12,942 nucleotides of DNA from an uncultured euryarchaeote (GCA_937897005.1 CALCOQ010000029.1:1-12942); one strand, 5' to 3'. Counted from the first letter of the stretch, positions 5,115 through 12,942 are shown. Numbers and translations are program-made. The notes: a model not told the origin generated them from the sequence alone.

Positions 5115-7850
5115 ATGGTGGCCCTGATACTCGCCGAAAAGCCAAGTGTGGCAGCGGACTTGGCCAGAGTTCTTGGAGCGAGTAACAATAGTGTAACGCA
5201 TTACGAGGGTAATGGATTGTTGGTCTCATGGGCAGTTGGCCATCTGTTGGAGTTGAAGGAACCCGAATCATATGATAAGAAGTTCAAGACCTGGAAGATG
5301 GATCATCTGCCCATAATCCCTGAGGAGTTCAAAACCCAACCTAAGGGGAAGCGCAATGATACGGCCCACCTGAAGAGTATTCGGGAGTTATTCAATCGTG
5401 CAGATGTCACTGAACTGGTGAATGCCTGTGATGCTGCAAGAGAGGGCGAATTGATTTTCAGGAGAATCCATGAATATTCAGGTAGCACGGTTTCAGTGTC
5501 TCGGATGTGGATGCGTTCTATGACCGATTCTTCAATCCAGAAAGCATGGGATGACAGGAGTCCATCTTCGGAATTTGATACCTTGGCAGATGCAGCACGC
5601 AGTCGAGCAGAAGCGGATTGGTTGATAGGAATGAATGGTTCACGCGCTGCAACCCTACGTCTTCGCAGCCGAGGCCAAAAGGGCTCCATCAGTATTGGAA
5701 GGGTGCAGACCCCCACGCTGGCGATGTTGGTTGACAAGGAGTTGGAGGTGCTTTCACATGAACCGTCTCCATATTGGGAATTGGAGGCTGAATTATCACA
5801 GGAAGAAGCGTCATGGATAGCCAAGTGGAGGAGAACCTCCAAGGGGGAGAATCCGCAATCACATATCGTTGAACAAAGTGAATTGGATTTGCTACAAGCA
5901 GAATTGAAGTCTGGCCAGTTAGAAGTCTTCATGACTCGGAAAGAGCGCGTTGAGAGGTCCCCCTTGAATTTTGACCTTACAACTTTGCAGAAGGTCGCAA
6001 ACCAGATGTGGAACATGTCTGCAAAGGAGACACTTGATCACGCACAACAATTGTATGAACGATACAAGTTGACCACCTATCCGCGCACGGATTCGCAGCA
6101 CCTCCCTCAGGATATGAGAGGGGATGTCGATGACATCCTCATCAAATTACAGTCTCAAGCACTTTGGGCGGCTCATTCGAAGCGATTGACCGATGGTGGA
6201 TTGGAGCATGTTGATCGGAATCTGAAGGATTCAAAAGTCTCTGATCATCATGCAATCATTCCAACTGGCAAGGTTCCTCCTGCTGAGGTCGGTGATCGCA
6301 CCATGCAGGTGTATGGATTGATTGTCGGTCGTTTCATTGCATCATTCCATCCAAATGCGAAGTGGGAGGATGAGAAGCGCAAGGCTCCGCTGGGAGCAGG
6401 TGCTCTACATGCTGAGGCCAATGTTTTGCTGGAAGAAGGCTGGAGAAAGGTCATCACCAAGGCTTCCAAGATGCCTGATGGTTGGGGTTCAGTGGCCCCA
6501 CAGGCAGTGAGTGATGTAGATTCAATACAGGTTGAGGAAGGGATGACCAAGCCGAAATCTCGCCTCAAAGAAGCCGGTCTGTTGTCTCGAATGGAGAATG
6601 CAGGGCGCGATGTGGAAGATGATGAACTCAAAGCTGTGATGAAGGATAAAGGCCTTGGTACACCAGCGACCCGTGCTGAGACCATTGAGAAATTGATTGC
6701 AAAGGGCCTTGTTCAGCGTCTCAAGGGAGGTTCTCTCAGAGCAACACCGGATGGGATTCGCTTGGTTGATGTCCTCAGGCATATACCGGTTGAATGGATA
6801 ACTTCGCCCGAATTGACTGGAGAGATGGAATCGCAGTTGAGGTTGGTTGAGAATGGAGATGAGAAATCTTCTGAATACATGAAAGAAGTTGTTTCCAAAG
6901 TTGAAGAATTGATTGAGCGCTTCTCTACATTCACAAAGGAGGGTCTGTTCGCAGATTCCGAACCGCTGGGAGAATGCAGAAATTGTTCGTCTCAAATAAT
7001 TGAACTCGATCAACGCTATGCCTGTAGTTCAGATTCCTGTGATGTAGTGTATTGGAAGCGCTCAATGGGCCGATATTTCGACCGCACCACCATGAAACGA
7101 ATCCTGAAAGAGGGCGGAATCAGCGAATTGCATGGATTCGTACGGAGGGCTGATTCCGAGACTTATTCCACTGGTGTCAGTCTTGGCGAGAAGGGTGAAC
7201 TGAATTTCCAGGAGAAACCAGATAAGATTCTCAATGAGAAGAACTCGGAAGAGATTTGTGGTTGTACAATCTGTGAGATTGGAACCATTTTCGCTGATGA
7301 AGAGAACTTTGGTTGCAGCAACCCTGATTGCAACCTCGCACAGGGAAGGAGAACGATGGGACGTAGAAAGTTGTCCGAAGGTGAATTGGTCATTCTCATC
7401 AAGGAGGGTAGAACCCCCATCTTCGATGATTTCATTTCAAAGCGCAACAGGCCATTCAGCGCTTGCTTGTTTTTGGAAGAGAGGATTCGCGGTGGGAACT
7501 CTCGTATGGTGGCATCATTTGAGTTTGCTGCTGAGGATTTGCCTGAGTACAGCGTGGATTCCACCCCTCTGGTCGATGACGGTAAAGGATACACAGTTGT
7601 GGAGACTGCAACACATTTCGAAGTTCAACGTGATGGAGTGAAGGAATATGATGTGCCCCGCACCGTCAAGCAAAGGCAGTTGAATCGTGATGAGGGAAGG
7701 GACCTGATAGAGAAAGGAGCGGTCGGCCCTCTGGAGGAATTCATTTCTGCAAAAGGAAAACCGTTCAAGGCGACATTGTATCTGGATGCAAGAAAGCAAG
7801 TGAAATTCCGTTTCGAGAAGCGTCGACGTAAGAAGAAAGGATCGAAATGA
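5115..7850 (+). CDS. topB: DNA topoisomerase III (type IA, TopB-like) with extended zinc-binding tail
   Basis: Type IA topoisomerases cut one DNA strand through a 5'-phosphotyrosine and pass the other; TopB-type enzymes mainly unlink DNA. The 911 residues begin with a Toprim domain: LILAEKPSVA (4-13, acidic Glu8) and NACDAAREGELIF (103-115, Asp106, Glu110, Glu112). The second Asp of the usual DXD is Ala, a variation also seen as Gly in many TopB proteins. The block GNGLLVSWAVGHLLE (32-46) is TopB-like. SIGRVQTPTL (193-202) and the catalytic TTYPRTDS (320-327, Tyr322) follow, then HHAIIPTG and GLGTPATRAETI (513-524). The C-terminus has two zinc modules (Cys621, 624, 637, 642 and Cys717, 720, 734, 739), each followed by a topoisomerase C-terminal repeat. 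A third repeat lacks cysteines and ends in a Lys/Arg-rich tail. E. coli TopB has about 650 residues, so the extra length is this tail. No strong Shine-Dalgarno precedes ATG 5115. Confidence 0.93.
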   Translation: MVALILAEKPSVAADLARVLGASNNSVTHYEGNGLLVSWAVGHLLELKEPESYDKKFKTWKMDHLPIIPEEFKTQPKGKRNDTAHLKSIRELFNRADVTELVNACDAAREGELIFRRIHEYSGSTVSVSRMWMRSMTDSSIQKAWDDRSPSSEFDTLADAARSRAEADWLIGMNGSRAATLRLRSRGQKGSISIGRVQTPTLAMLVDKELEVLSHEPSPYWELEAELSQEEASWIAKWRRTSKGENPQSHIVEQSELDLLQAELKSGQLEVFMTRKERVERSPLNFDLTTLQKVANQMWNMSAKETLDHAQQLYERYKLTTYPRTDSQHLPQDMRGDVDDILIKLQSQALWAAHSKRLTDGGLEHVDRNLKDSKVSDHHAIIPTGKVPPAEVGDRTMQVYGLIVGRFIASFHPNAKWEDEKRKAPLGAGALHAEANVLLEEGWRKVITKASKMPDGWGSVAPQAVSDVDSIQVEEGMTKPKSRLKEAGLLSRMENAGRDVEDDELKAVMKDKGLGTPATRAETIEKLIAKGLVQRLKGGSLRATPDGIRLVDVLRHIPVEWITSPELTGEMESQLRLVENGDEKSSEYMKEVVSKVEELIERFSTFTKEGLFADSEPLGECRNCSSQIIELDQRYACSSDSCDVVYWKRSMGRYFDRTTMKRILKEGGISELHGFVRRADSETYSTGVSLGEKGELNFQEKPDKILNEKNSEEICGCTICEIGTIFADEENFGCSNPDCNLAQGRRTMGRRKLSEGELVILIKEGRTPIFDDFISKRNRPFSACLFLEERIRGGNSRMVASFEFAAEDLPEYSVDSTPLVDDGKGYTVVETATHFEVQRDGVKEYDVPRTVKQRQLNRDEGRDLIEKGAVGPLEEFISAKGKPFKATLYLDARKQVKFRFEKRRRKKKGSK

Positions 7851-7864
7851 AATCATTCTTCGCT

Positions 7865-7873
7865 GGTATAGCA
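7865..7873 (+). promoter_or_regulatory. Candidate TATA box for a leaderless transcript
   Basis: GGTATAGCA in the 43-base gap between the topoisomerase stop and the next gene is centred about 26 bases before the GTG start at 7894. That is the usual archaeal TATA-to-start-site distance, so transcription could begin at or next to the start codon. The lack of a Shine-Dalgarno there agrees with a leaderless mRNA. It is a weak match to the archaeal consensus. Confidence 0.35.
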
Positions 7874-7893
7874 CAAGGATATTCAACGACAAT

Positions 7894-9126
7894 GTGGCCC
7901 CCCTTGCTGTGGACAGCAATCCTTCCCGATGGGATGTAGTCGTGGTAGGCGCAGGACCTATTGGTGGATATGCGGCTCGCAGGATGGCAGAAAGGGGCCT
8001 CAAAGTACTGATGCTAGAGGAACATCTTGAGGTTGGTAAGCCATTCCAGTGTGCAGGTCTTGTGAATCCTGGTGCTATGCAAAGGGTTGGATTGGAACAT
8101 ACAATTCTGAGTGACGTGTTCGGTGCACGAATGTACAGTCCTTCGGGTATTGAGGTGAAGATCGGAAAAGAAGGGTCGGTACGAACGCATGTTGTTTGTC
8201 GTAAATTATTCGATGAGGCGGTAGTGAGACAAGGAATGCAGGCAGGTGCTACTCTATGGCTGGATAGCAGGCCAGTCGATGTCAATATTGATGACGAAAG
8301 AGTCAGTTTGACCGTCAAACGTGGAGATCAACTGTTCAAGGTTGAATCTCGATTATTGGTGGGGGCTGATGGTGCCCACAGTTGGGTCAGGCGCACTTTG
8401 CGCATGGGTAGGCCGAAAGAGATGATGATTGGATTCCAGATAGAGGTGAGTGGATACATCGGAAAATCAGGTTATCTTGACATGTACACAGGTCAGGACA
8501 TCGCCCCTGGACTGTTTGCTTGGGCAATTCCGAATGGACGTACTCATCGTATCGGTGTATGGTCAAGGCCCGAGGATCTTGATGGCAGGAGTTGTGAACA
8601 ACTTGTCGAGTATTTGATGAAAGATTCACAATGGTCTGAACGATTTGCGGATTGTAGAGAGAATGCGCGTTTCTGTGGTCCACTACCATGTGGTTTGATT
8701 CAAAGGCCATGGAAAGAACGTGCATTGCTGTTGGGAGATGCTGCTGGTCTTGCCAAGCCTACCACTGGTGGGGGGATAGGGCCCGGTTTTGAGCAGGTTG
8801 ACCTCATCATCGAGGATCTCAGCCATGCGGTAAATCGTGATCGGTTGAGTGAAAAGAATCTGAAGAAGGTGTGCAAGCCAATACAGGCCATGAGGAAGCG
8901 CCAAGACAAGTCTCGAGCTCTGCGCAATCTCTTCGTCACCTCATGTAGCGATGATGAATTGGACTCCCATTTCGAAATATTTTCTCGCCCCGAGGTCATC
9001 AATTTGATCAACGAGGAGGGTGATATCGAGAAACCGGTCCCATTAGGGCTTTCTTTGCTCCGAAAGGTACCAGACTTCAGAGGATTGGCATTCAAGGCTG
9101 GTATAGAGATGTTGAAACCGAGGTGA
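7894..9126 (+). CDS. Geranylgeranyl reductase-family FAD-dependent oxidoreductase
   Basis: Members saturate the double bonds of geranylgeranyl chains in archaeal ether lipids, or act on related isoprenoids such as quinone side chains. The 410-residue protein has an FAD Rossmann motif VVVVGAGPIGGYAARRMAERG (15-35, GXGXXG at 19-24), the family's PFQCAGLVNPG (50-60) near the flavin, LLVGADGAHSWVRR (154-167) and the second FAD motif LLLGDAAGLAKPTTGGGIGPG (278-298). The C-terminal half is helical and basic, which suits contact with membrane lipids; there is no clear membrane span. The start is GTG 7894, because no other start lies upstream in frame before the topoisomerase stop and the FAD motif begins at residue 15. 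GTG 7909 is an alternative. A TATA-like element at the right distance suggests a leaderless mRNA. The next gene follows after four bases. The family is clear, but the substrate (lipid core or another isoprenoid) cannot be told from sequence alone. Confidence 0.87.
   Translation: MAPLAVDSNPSRWDVVVVGAGPIGGYAARRMAERGLKVLMLEEHLEVGKPFQCAGLVNPGAMQRVGLEHTILSDVFGARMYSPSGIEVKIGKEGSVRTHVVCRKLFDEAVVRQGMQAGATLWLDSRPVDVNIDDERVSLTVKRGDQLFKVESRLLVGADGAHSWVRRTLRMGRPKEMMIGFQIEVSGYIGKSGYLDMYTGQDIAPGLFAWAIPNGRTHRIGVWSRPEDLDGRSCEQLVEYLMKDSQWSERFADCRENARFCGPLPCGLIQRPWKERALLLGDAAGLAKPTTGGGIGPGFEQVDLIIEDLSHAVNRDRLSEKNLKKVCKPIQAMRKRQDKSRALRNLFVTSCSDDELDSHFEIFSRPEVINLINEEGDIEKPVPLGLSLLRKVPDFRGLAFKAGIEMLKPR
9120..9126 (+). 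promoter_or_regulatory. Shine-Dalgarno GAGGTGA containing the reductase stop codon
   Basis: The TGA stop of the reductase (9124-9126) is the end of a perfect GAGGTGA ribosome site. It lies four bases before TTG 9131, in the frame of the next gene. This decides that start and implies coupled translation of the two genes. Confidence 0.5.
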
Positions 9127-9130
9127 CGAA

Positions 9131-10324
9131 TTGTCTGGATATCGTGTCATCAGCAAAACAAAGATTCGTCATCCGCCATTTGAATCATCTTTGATGATTC
9201 CAAGGCGCTTGCCACCACTCGAAAAAGAACAAGTGGTTGGTGAGGTGGAAACCCTTGAGGAGGCGCAAGAACTTGTTGAACAGCAACTACCCACTTTCAA
9301 GATTGGAAAAACCGATGAGTGGTATGTTGAGAGGAGGTTGAACATCGAGGGCCCTGATGGCAAGGTGGAGTGTAGAACGGATAGCAAGGTGAAGATGGAG
9401 ACTCGTCAAGTACCACTTGTTATCGAGCGTCAACGAACTGGCTGGTACTTGAGGCCCAATCCTATTCATCGGTATGCACGGGGTTTGGTCTCTTTTGCTG
9501 TCTCCCTACTATTGATCGCACTTCTTTTCCAGACTCTGGAACCCATGTTGGTAGCGATGGGTCTGCTGCCAAAGGCGGTACTTGGAGGAGTGAGATTCGG
9601 CTTACTGGACTACCCATTTCTAGTAGTATATATTGGCCCATTGATGATGGTTCCATATCTGTTGAGATTGGTGGCCAATGTCAAGGATCTTCGACGACAA
9701 CGCGAGTTCTTGAGCAACGAGCCGCCAAAACCAGAGATTTTGTTTCTTGGTCCTGTGGTTGCTGATTCTGAATTGGAGTGTAGAGTGTCGTTCAAGGTTC
9801 CACAAGATGATTGGCAATCCCTCAAGGTATGGTGGCAGGTCGGTGCTCTACCCCCTGTCAGAGAAACAGTGATGGAACATCTTGGTAGAGATGAGAACGG
9901 ACAGCCCCCCCCTGGTCTTTCCACTCCATTGCCTCATTATTGGGAACAGGGATTGTCAGATGGAGGTGGATTCGGAGAAGATACTCCGTTGATGGAATTT
10001 GATGCTCCAGGGGGACTTTTTCTTCGCCCACTACGAATGATGGAGTGGGGAGGTAGAGAGAAGTTGGCTGTAGAGGGAGGAGAATTCATCCTTCAGCCCC
10101 CCCAGCCATATTGGCCTGGAACATACTACGGCTCACTTGTCTCCATCCATTGGGAAATGATAATCTGCATCGAGAGGAAGCAGCACGGCCCATTGTTCTG
10201 GGTGCATCCATTGAGAGTTGCACATGGGGTGGATGAGTCCTGTGTACCAGTGCCTCACATCAATGATGGTCGAATTGAGGATGCGATTCGATTTTCAGAT
10301 GATTCTCATCCCGTGGCAGCGTGA
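9131..10324 (+). CDS. Membrane protein of unknown function with two transmembrane helices
   Basis: I do not recognise this 397-residue protein. Residues 1-116 are soluble and charged and may include a small domain (KEQVVGEVETLEEAQELVEQ, then DEWYVERRLNIEGPDGKVEC). Two hydrophobic segments follow at about 117-144 and 158-183, then basic VKDLRRQREF. The C-terminal 200 residues are rich in Trp, Pro and Gly (DDWQSLKVWWQVGALPPV, PQPYWPGTYYGSLVSIHWEM) and look like a beta-sandwich or other all-beta fold. The basic residues after the second helix suggest both termini are cytoplasmic. The TTG start at 9131 is chosen for the perfect Shine-Dalgarno four bases upstream; the next ATG (residue 22) would delete 21 residues. 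It is tightly coupled to the isoprenoid reductase, so a role at the membrane, perhaps in lipid or quinone handling, is possible but unproven. Tracts of eight and seven C occur at 9905-9912 and 10097-10103 without breaking the frame. Confidence 0.7.
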   Translation: MSGYRVISKTKIRHPPFESSLMIPRRLPPLEKEQVVGEVETLEEAQELVEQQLPTFKIGKTDEWYVERRLNIEGPDGKVECRTDSKVKMETRQVPLVIERQRTGWYLRPNPIHRYARGLVSFAVSLLLIALLFQTLEPMLVAMGLLPKAVLGGVRFGLLDYPFLVVYIGPLMMVPYLLRLVANVKDLRRQREFLSNEPPKPEILFLGPVVADSELECRVSFKVPQDDWQSLKVWWQVGALPPVRETVMEHLGRDENGQPPPGLSTPLPHYWEQGLSDGGGFGEDTPLMEFDAPGGLFLRPLRMMEWGGREKLAVEGGEFILQPPQPYWPGTYYGSLVSIHWEMIICIERKQHGPLFWVHPLRVAHGVDESCVPVPHINDGRIEDAIRFSDDSHPVAA

Positions 10325-10355
10325 GTTTCATCTCCTACAGTGCTATCGCGTATCC

Positions 10356-12942
10356 ATGCGCCTAGGCTTCACCCTCATCGCGGTGGCGTTGATGCTGCTG
10401 ATGCCATTGGCCGGCTGCATTGGAATGGACCCCAAGTTGAACATCCCGGTTGAAGAAGATGGTGAGACGGATTCGGTGCTGAATCTGAGTGCAGAATTGG
10501 ACTTCCTCGAGGTGAAGACTGAGTGGGGCGAACCTGCCGTGTTCACAGGAGTGATGAGTGGTTGGCAGGACGGCCTGAACACATCATTGGAGTTACTGGA
10601 TGTCAAGAGGAATCATGAGAATGCTGAGGTGGATGGATATCTCCTCAAGGTTGAAGAAAGCGGCACGTTCAGAATCATCATCGAATTCTCTGCTCCAGGA
10701 AATTGGACCTTCATTCCCCGAATCACATTTGCTGCAGATGATTACTTGTATCTTCTTCAGGCGTCAGTGGAGGTAGAATCACCGATTGAACCCGCTCCAA
10801 TGATCACGATACAAACGATGATTGAAGTCGACTCTACACAACCCTTCACACTCCATGGCAGTATTGCTCATGAGTCTCTGGAAACTTGCACACTCGTTGT
10901 CATGATGGATAGTGGAGACGTGTACAACGCTGCGGATGTAGATGATGCGACAGGCTCCTTTGATATCTCGATGGGAGTCCTTGAGGAGAGCACAGGGGGG
11001 GTGGTGTACGCAACCTGTGGCATGTGGAGCAGCATCAGCACCAATCGTTCATTCCTGTTGCTGTTGCCAAGTAATGTTGATGATATTGATGGAGATGGTA
11101 TCGAAGATGATTTTGACTCTTGTCCAGATGGCTGGGGTGAAGATGATGGCTGGTCAAGTTCTGTTCAAACCGATGTTGATGGAGATGGGTGCCACGATGG
11201 CTGGGAGGATATGGATGATGACGATGATGGAATCAGTGATGCCACCGATCGTTGTCCACATTCACCTGGTTGGAACAGCACTACAGAGGTGGACCACGAT
11301 TCGGATGGCTGTAGAGATGTCGATGAAGACGATGATGACGACGATGATGGAGTTCTCGACCTTGCAGATTCTTGTCCTAAGGGTGCTACCAAATGGACCA
11401 GTGGATTTGCCTCAGATTGGGATGGGGATGGCTGTAGAGATGCAGATGAGGATGATGATGACGATGCCGATGGTCTGAATGATGATTCAGATGCTTGTCC
11501 AACCGGTGCAATCGCCTGGCTACGAGATTCATTCAGTGACTGGGACGATGATGGTTGTCGCGATTCCGATGAGGATGTAGATGATGATGAGGATGGGGTT
11601 AATGATGTCAATCTCACAGGAGATCCCTTGGACCTATGTCCATTCACAGATATGAATCGTAGCGATGTCGATGAGAATGGCTGTGCAGGCAATCAGCGTG
11701 ACAGCGATAACGACGGAATCCTCGATGATGAGGATCAGTGCCCCGGAACACCAGAAGGAAATCCCGTCAGTGAGGTGGGGTGTTCTGACCTCGATGGAGA
11801 TGGAGTGTTCTCAAATGTTGACCTATGTCCAGATACACCCGTTCGTTGGACTCCTGATGCTGATGGTTGCACTGTGAATCAATTACCAGTGCCTTGGAAT
11901 CAAGGTCCGTATGGCAGTGGCCGGATGGATATTGTATCTTCATTCTCATTTCCAACCTTGGCAGGAACCAACTGGAACTTCGCTAATCAATGGACAGGGA
12001 CTGACACCTATCTATTCCTCTTCAAGTATACTGACAGCAATGGTAACAGTAACTCAGGAACATGGGCATACAATCCCGCAACCATCATCCGTGCATTACC
12101 AGACAATGTCCATCTCTTCTTCGGCTCTTTTGATACCTCATACCACAGTGATGTCGTTGATCGCAAGGCCGATGTTCAGAACAAATTGACAGCGAGTGAG
12201 GAAGCCAAATGGATGAGTCGCATCCATTTCATCGACCAAGAAGCTGATTCACTCAGCGGAGGCATCGGTGGACTCATCCAGAACTGGGGCGCATTCTACT
12301 ATGGAATCGACAGGTTCCAGCAATCCAGAGAGATGGGTAGTCTGCACGATTGGAGCCAGGGTGGGAATTGCTGTACCAACCCGAAACATCTGGCATTTGA
12401 GCCGCATACGTGGAACAGTGAGTATTCCTCCCGCATACGCGGAACAGACCCCGGAGTCACCAGTGTGCCGATGTTCGAGGACCAATGGCATACGGGAGGT
12501 TGGAGTGGTGGCTACAGTTCCTACGCCAATGCGACATTCCCCGACTCCACAGTCATGGCTGGATTCGATACCATGGAGGTCTATGCCTATCATGCGTGTG
12601 AGGATAACAGGATGAGATACTCCGGCGGTGGCTGCCATGAATGGGATTATCTGCATTATCTGCGTATCTGCGATGCGAATAATTCTTCAATATGTGGAAC
12701 CGAATTCGTGCGTTACATCACTACTTATGGTCGAGAAGGGCAGTGGTTGACAGATATCACACCATATCTCTGGATGGTGCAGGATGGTGGCGAGCGGAGG
12801 TTCAAGTTCTCAGGTGCCAACAAGATGGGGCTGGAGATAACAGTAATGTTATCCAACTGGGACGAGGATGAGGTGCCCTTCGCTGCAGAACACGCCTTTT
12901 CAGGAGGCCAGTTCAAAGGTCAATACAACAATCAGAGTCAAC
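10356..12942 (+). CDS. Secreted lipoprotein with TSP3 repeats and a PNGase F-like domain, partial at the right edge
   Basis: An open frame of 862 codons runs from ATG 10356 to the window end with no stop. Residues 1-21 are a lipoprotein signal ending in the lipobox LAGC (18-21), so the mature protein should be lipid-anchored outside the cell. Residues about 35-235 are beta-rich, possibly Ig-like. Residues about 242-505 hold seven Asp-rich, Cys-paired repeats of thrombospondin type 3 kind, expected to bind calcium. Residues about 514-735 form a region with TYLFLF (551-556), PDNVHLFFGS and GIDRFQQSREMGS; from memory, this arrangement precedes the glycosidase domain in PNGase F-related proteins of marine and myxobacterial genomes. 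From about 735, CHEWD (760-764), FVRYITTYGREGQW and TDITPYL match the N-terminal domain of peptide-N-glycosidase F. Asp764 corresponds to its catalytic Asp60, and Cys748/Cys760 to its Cys51-Cys56 disulfide. The residues matching Glu206 would lie beyond the edge. The predicted role is removal of N-glycans from, or binding to, extracellular glycoproteins. Confidence 0.85.
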   Translation, partial: MRLGFTLIAVALMLLMPLAGCIGMDPKLNIPVEEDGETDSVLNLSAELDFLEVKTEWGEPAVFTGVMSGWQDGLNTSLELLDVKRNHENAEVDGYLLKVEESGTFRIIIEFSAPGNWTFIPRITFAADDYLYLLQASVEVESPIEPAPMITIQTMIEVDSTQPFTLHGSIAHESLETCTLVVMMDSGDVYNAADVDDATGSFDISMGVLEESTGGVVYATCGMWSSISTNRSFLLLLPSNVDDIDGDGIEDDFDSCPDGWGEDDGWSSSVQTDVDGDGCHDGWEDMDDDDDGISDATDRCPHSPGWNSTTEVDHDSDGCRDVDEDDDDDDDGVLDLADSCPKGATKWTSGFASDWDGDGCRDADEDDDDDADGLNDDSDACPTGAIAWLRDSFSDWDDDGCRDSDEDVDDDEDGVNDVNLTGDPLDLCPFTDMNRSDVDENGCAGNQRDSDNDGILDDEDQCPGTPEGNPVSEVGCSDLDGDGVFSNVDLCPDTPVRWTPDADGCTVNQLPVPWNQGPYGSGRMDIVSSFSFPTLAGTNWNFANQWTGTDTYLFLFKYTDSNGNSNSGTWAYNPATIIRALPDNVHLFFGSFDTSYHSDVVDRKADVQNKLTASEEAKWMSRIHFIDQEADSLSGGIGGLIQNWGAFYYGIDRFQQSREMGSLHDWSQGGNCCTNPKHLAFEPHTWNSEYSSRIRGTDPGVTSVPMFEDQWHTGGWSGGYSSYANATFPDSTVMAGFDTMEVYAYHACEDNRMRYSGGGCHEWDYLHYLRICDANNSSICGTEFVRYITTYGREGQWLTDITPYLWMVQDGGERRFKFSGANKMGLEITVMLSNWDEDEVPFAAEHAFSGGQFKGQYNNQSQ
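11079..11870 (+). repeat. Seven thrombospondin type 3-like calcium-binding repeats
   Basis: Within the lipoprotein, units of about 28-44 residues start with D-x-D-x-DG-(I/V/L)-x-D and contain (S/R/A/Q/L)CP. The longer ones close with a second Asp cluster and DGC-(R/H)-D. Units 2-4 are most alike and share DGCRD and the DED/DDDD linker; unit 5 has an insertion (NVNLTGDP); units 6 and 7 are shorter. Each unit has paired Cys, likely disulfides, and Asp clusters able to coordinate several calcium ions. The DNA is rich in GAT/GAC triplets, for example 11318-11350, so expansion or contraction by slippage or recombination is plausible. Confidence 0.85.

Noticed and set aside
5419..5454. Loss of the second Toprim Asp (CDAAREGE) as evidence of an inactive topoisomerase
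   Set aside because: Many active TopB proteins carry DAGREGE at this place, and the catalytic Tyr322, Glu8, Asp106 and Glu110 are present.
9905..9912. Poly-C and poly-G tracts (also 10097-10103 and 10995-11001) as phase-variation switches
   Set aside because: All are intact in frame at only 7-8 bases, and there is no second frame or truncated form to support switching.
10942..11478. A Met-rich plus-strand open frame of 178 codons inside the lipoprotein gene
   Set aside because: It is a shifted reading of the Asp-codon tracts (ATG from GATG); the correct frame is the long one from 10356.
11165..11692. A serine-rich minus-strand open frame of 175 codons
   Set aside because: It is the reverse reading of the GAT/GAC-rich TSP3 repeats, which gives Ser-rich translation automatically.
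1..12942. CRISPR array, transposase, integrase or defence island
   Set aside because: No regular direct repeats with spacers, no terminal inverted repeats flanking a transposase frame, and no defence-family proteins were seen.

Overview
The window looks like a chromosomal segment of a planktonic euryarchaeon, most likely Marine Group II (Candidatus Poseidoniales) or a close relative. The archaeal signs are an archaeal-type SRP RNA, an archease, a geranylgeranyl reductase-family flavoprotein and a CXXXY-type CcmE. Marine Group II genomes are also known for bacterial-looking additions, seen here as quinone-type dihydroorotate dehydrogenase, TopB-like topoisomerase III and a large lipoprotein with thrombospondin type 3 repeats. 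The lineage is inferred from gene content; no 16S rRNA or ribosomal protein is present.

Layout. Positions 1-134 hold no gene but contain a strong inverted repeat. A plus-strand cluster (135-2711) encodes a winged-helix/TerB-like protein, a divergent PfkB/RfaE-type sugar kinase homologue and archease. A minus-strand block (about 2720-4566) reads pyrD, ccmE and then the SRP RNA, converging on archease. From 4620 everything is on the plus strand: a small unknown protein, topoisomerase III, a geranylgeranyl reductase-family FAD enzyme, an unknown two-helix membrane protein and a lipoprotein gene that runs off the right edge.

The most interesting item is that last gene (10356 to the window end, 862 codons with no stop). 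It encodes a lipobox signal peptide, a beta-rich N-terminal region, seven degenerate calcium-type TSP3 repeats, and a C-terminal part that carries the peptide-N-glycosidase F signature, including the equivalent of catalytic Asp60. I read it as a surface-anchored glycoprotein deglycosylase, or glycan-binding relative, of a protein-degrading marine archaeon. The active site is only partly inside the window.

Other points: the kinase homologue has lost the PfkB GAGD anion hole and other ligand motifs. The CcmE homologue uses Cys instead of His at the haem-attachment position. Two adjacent palindromes precede the topoisomerase gene. At two gene junctions the upstream TGA stop lies inside a perfect GAGGTGA Shine-Dalgarno followed by a TTG start. 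No tRNA, rRNA, CRISPR array, insertion sequence or integrase was seen.
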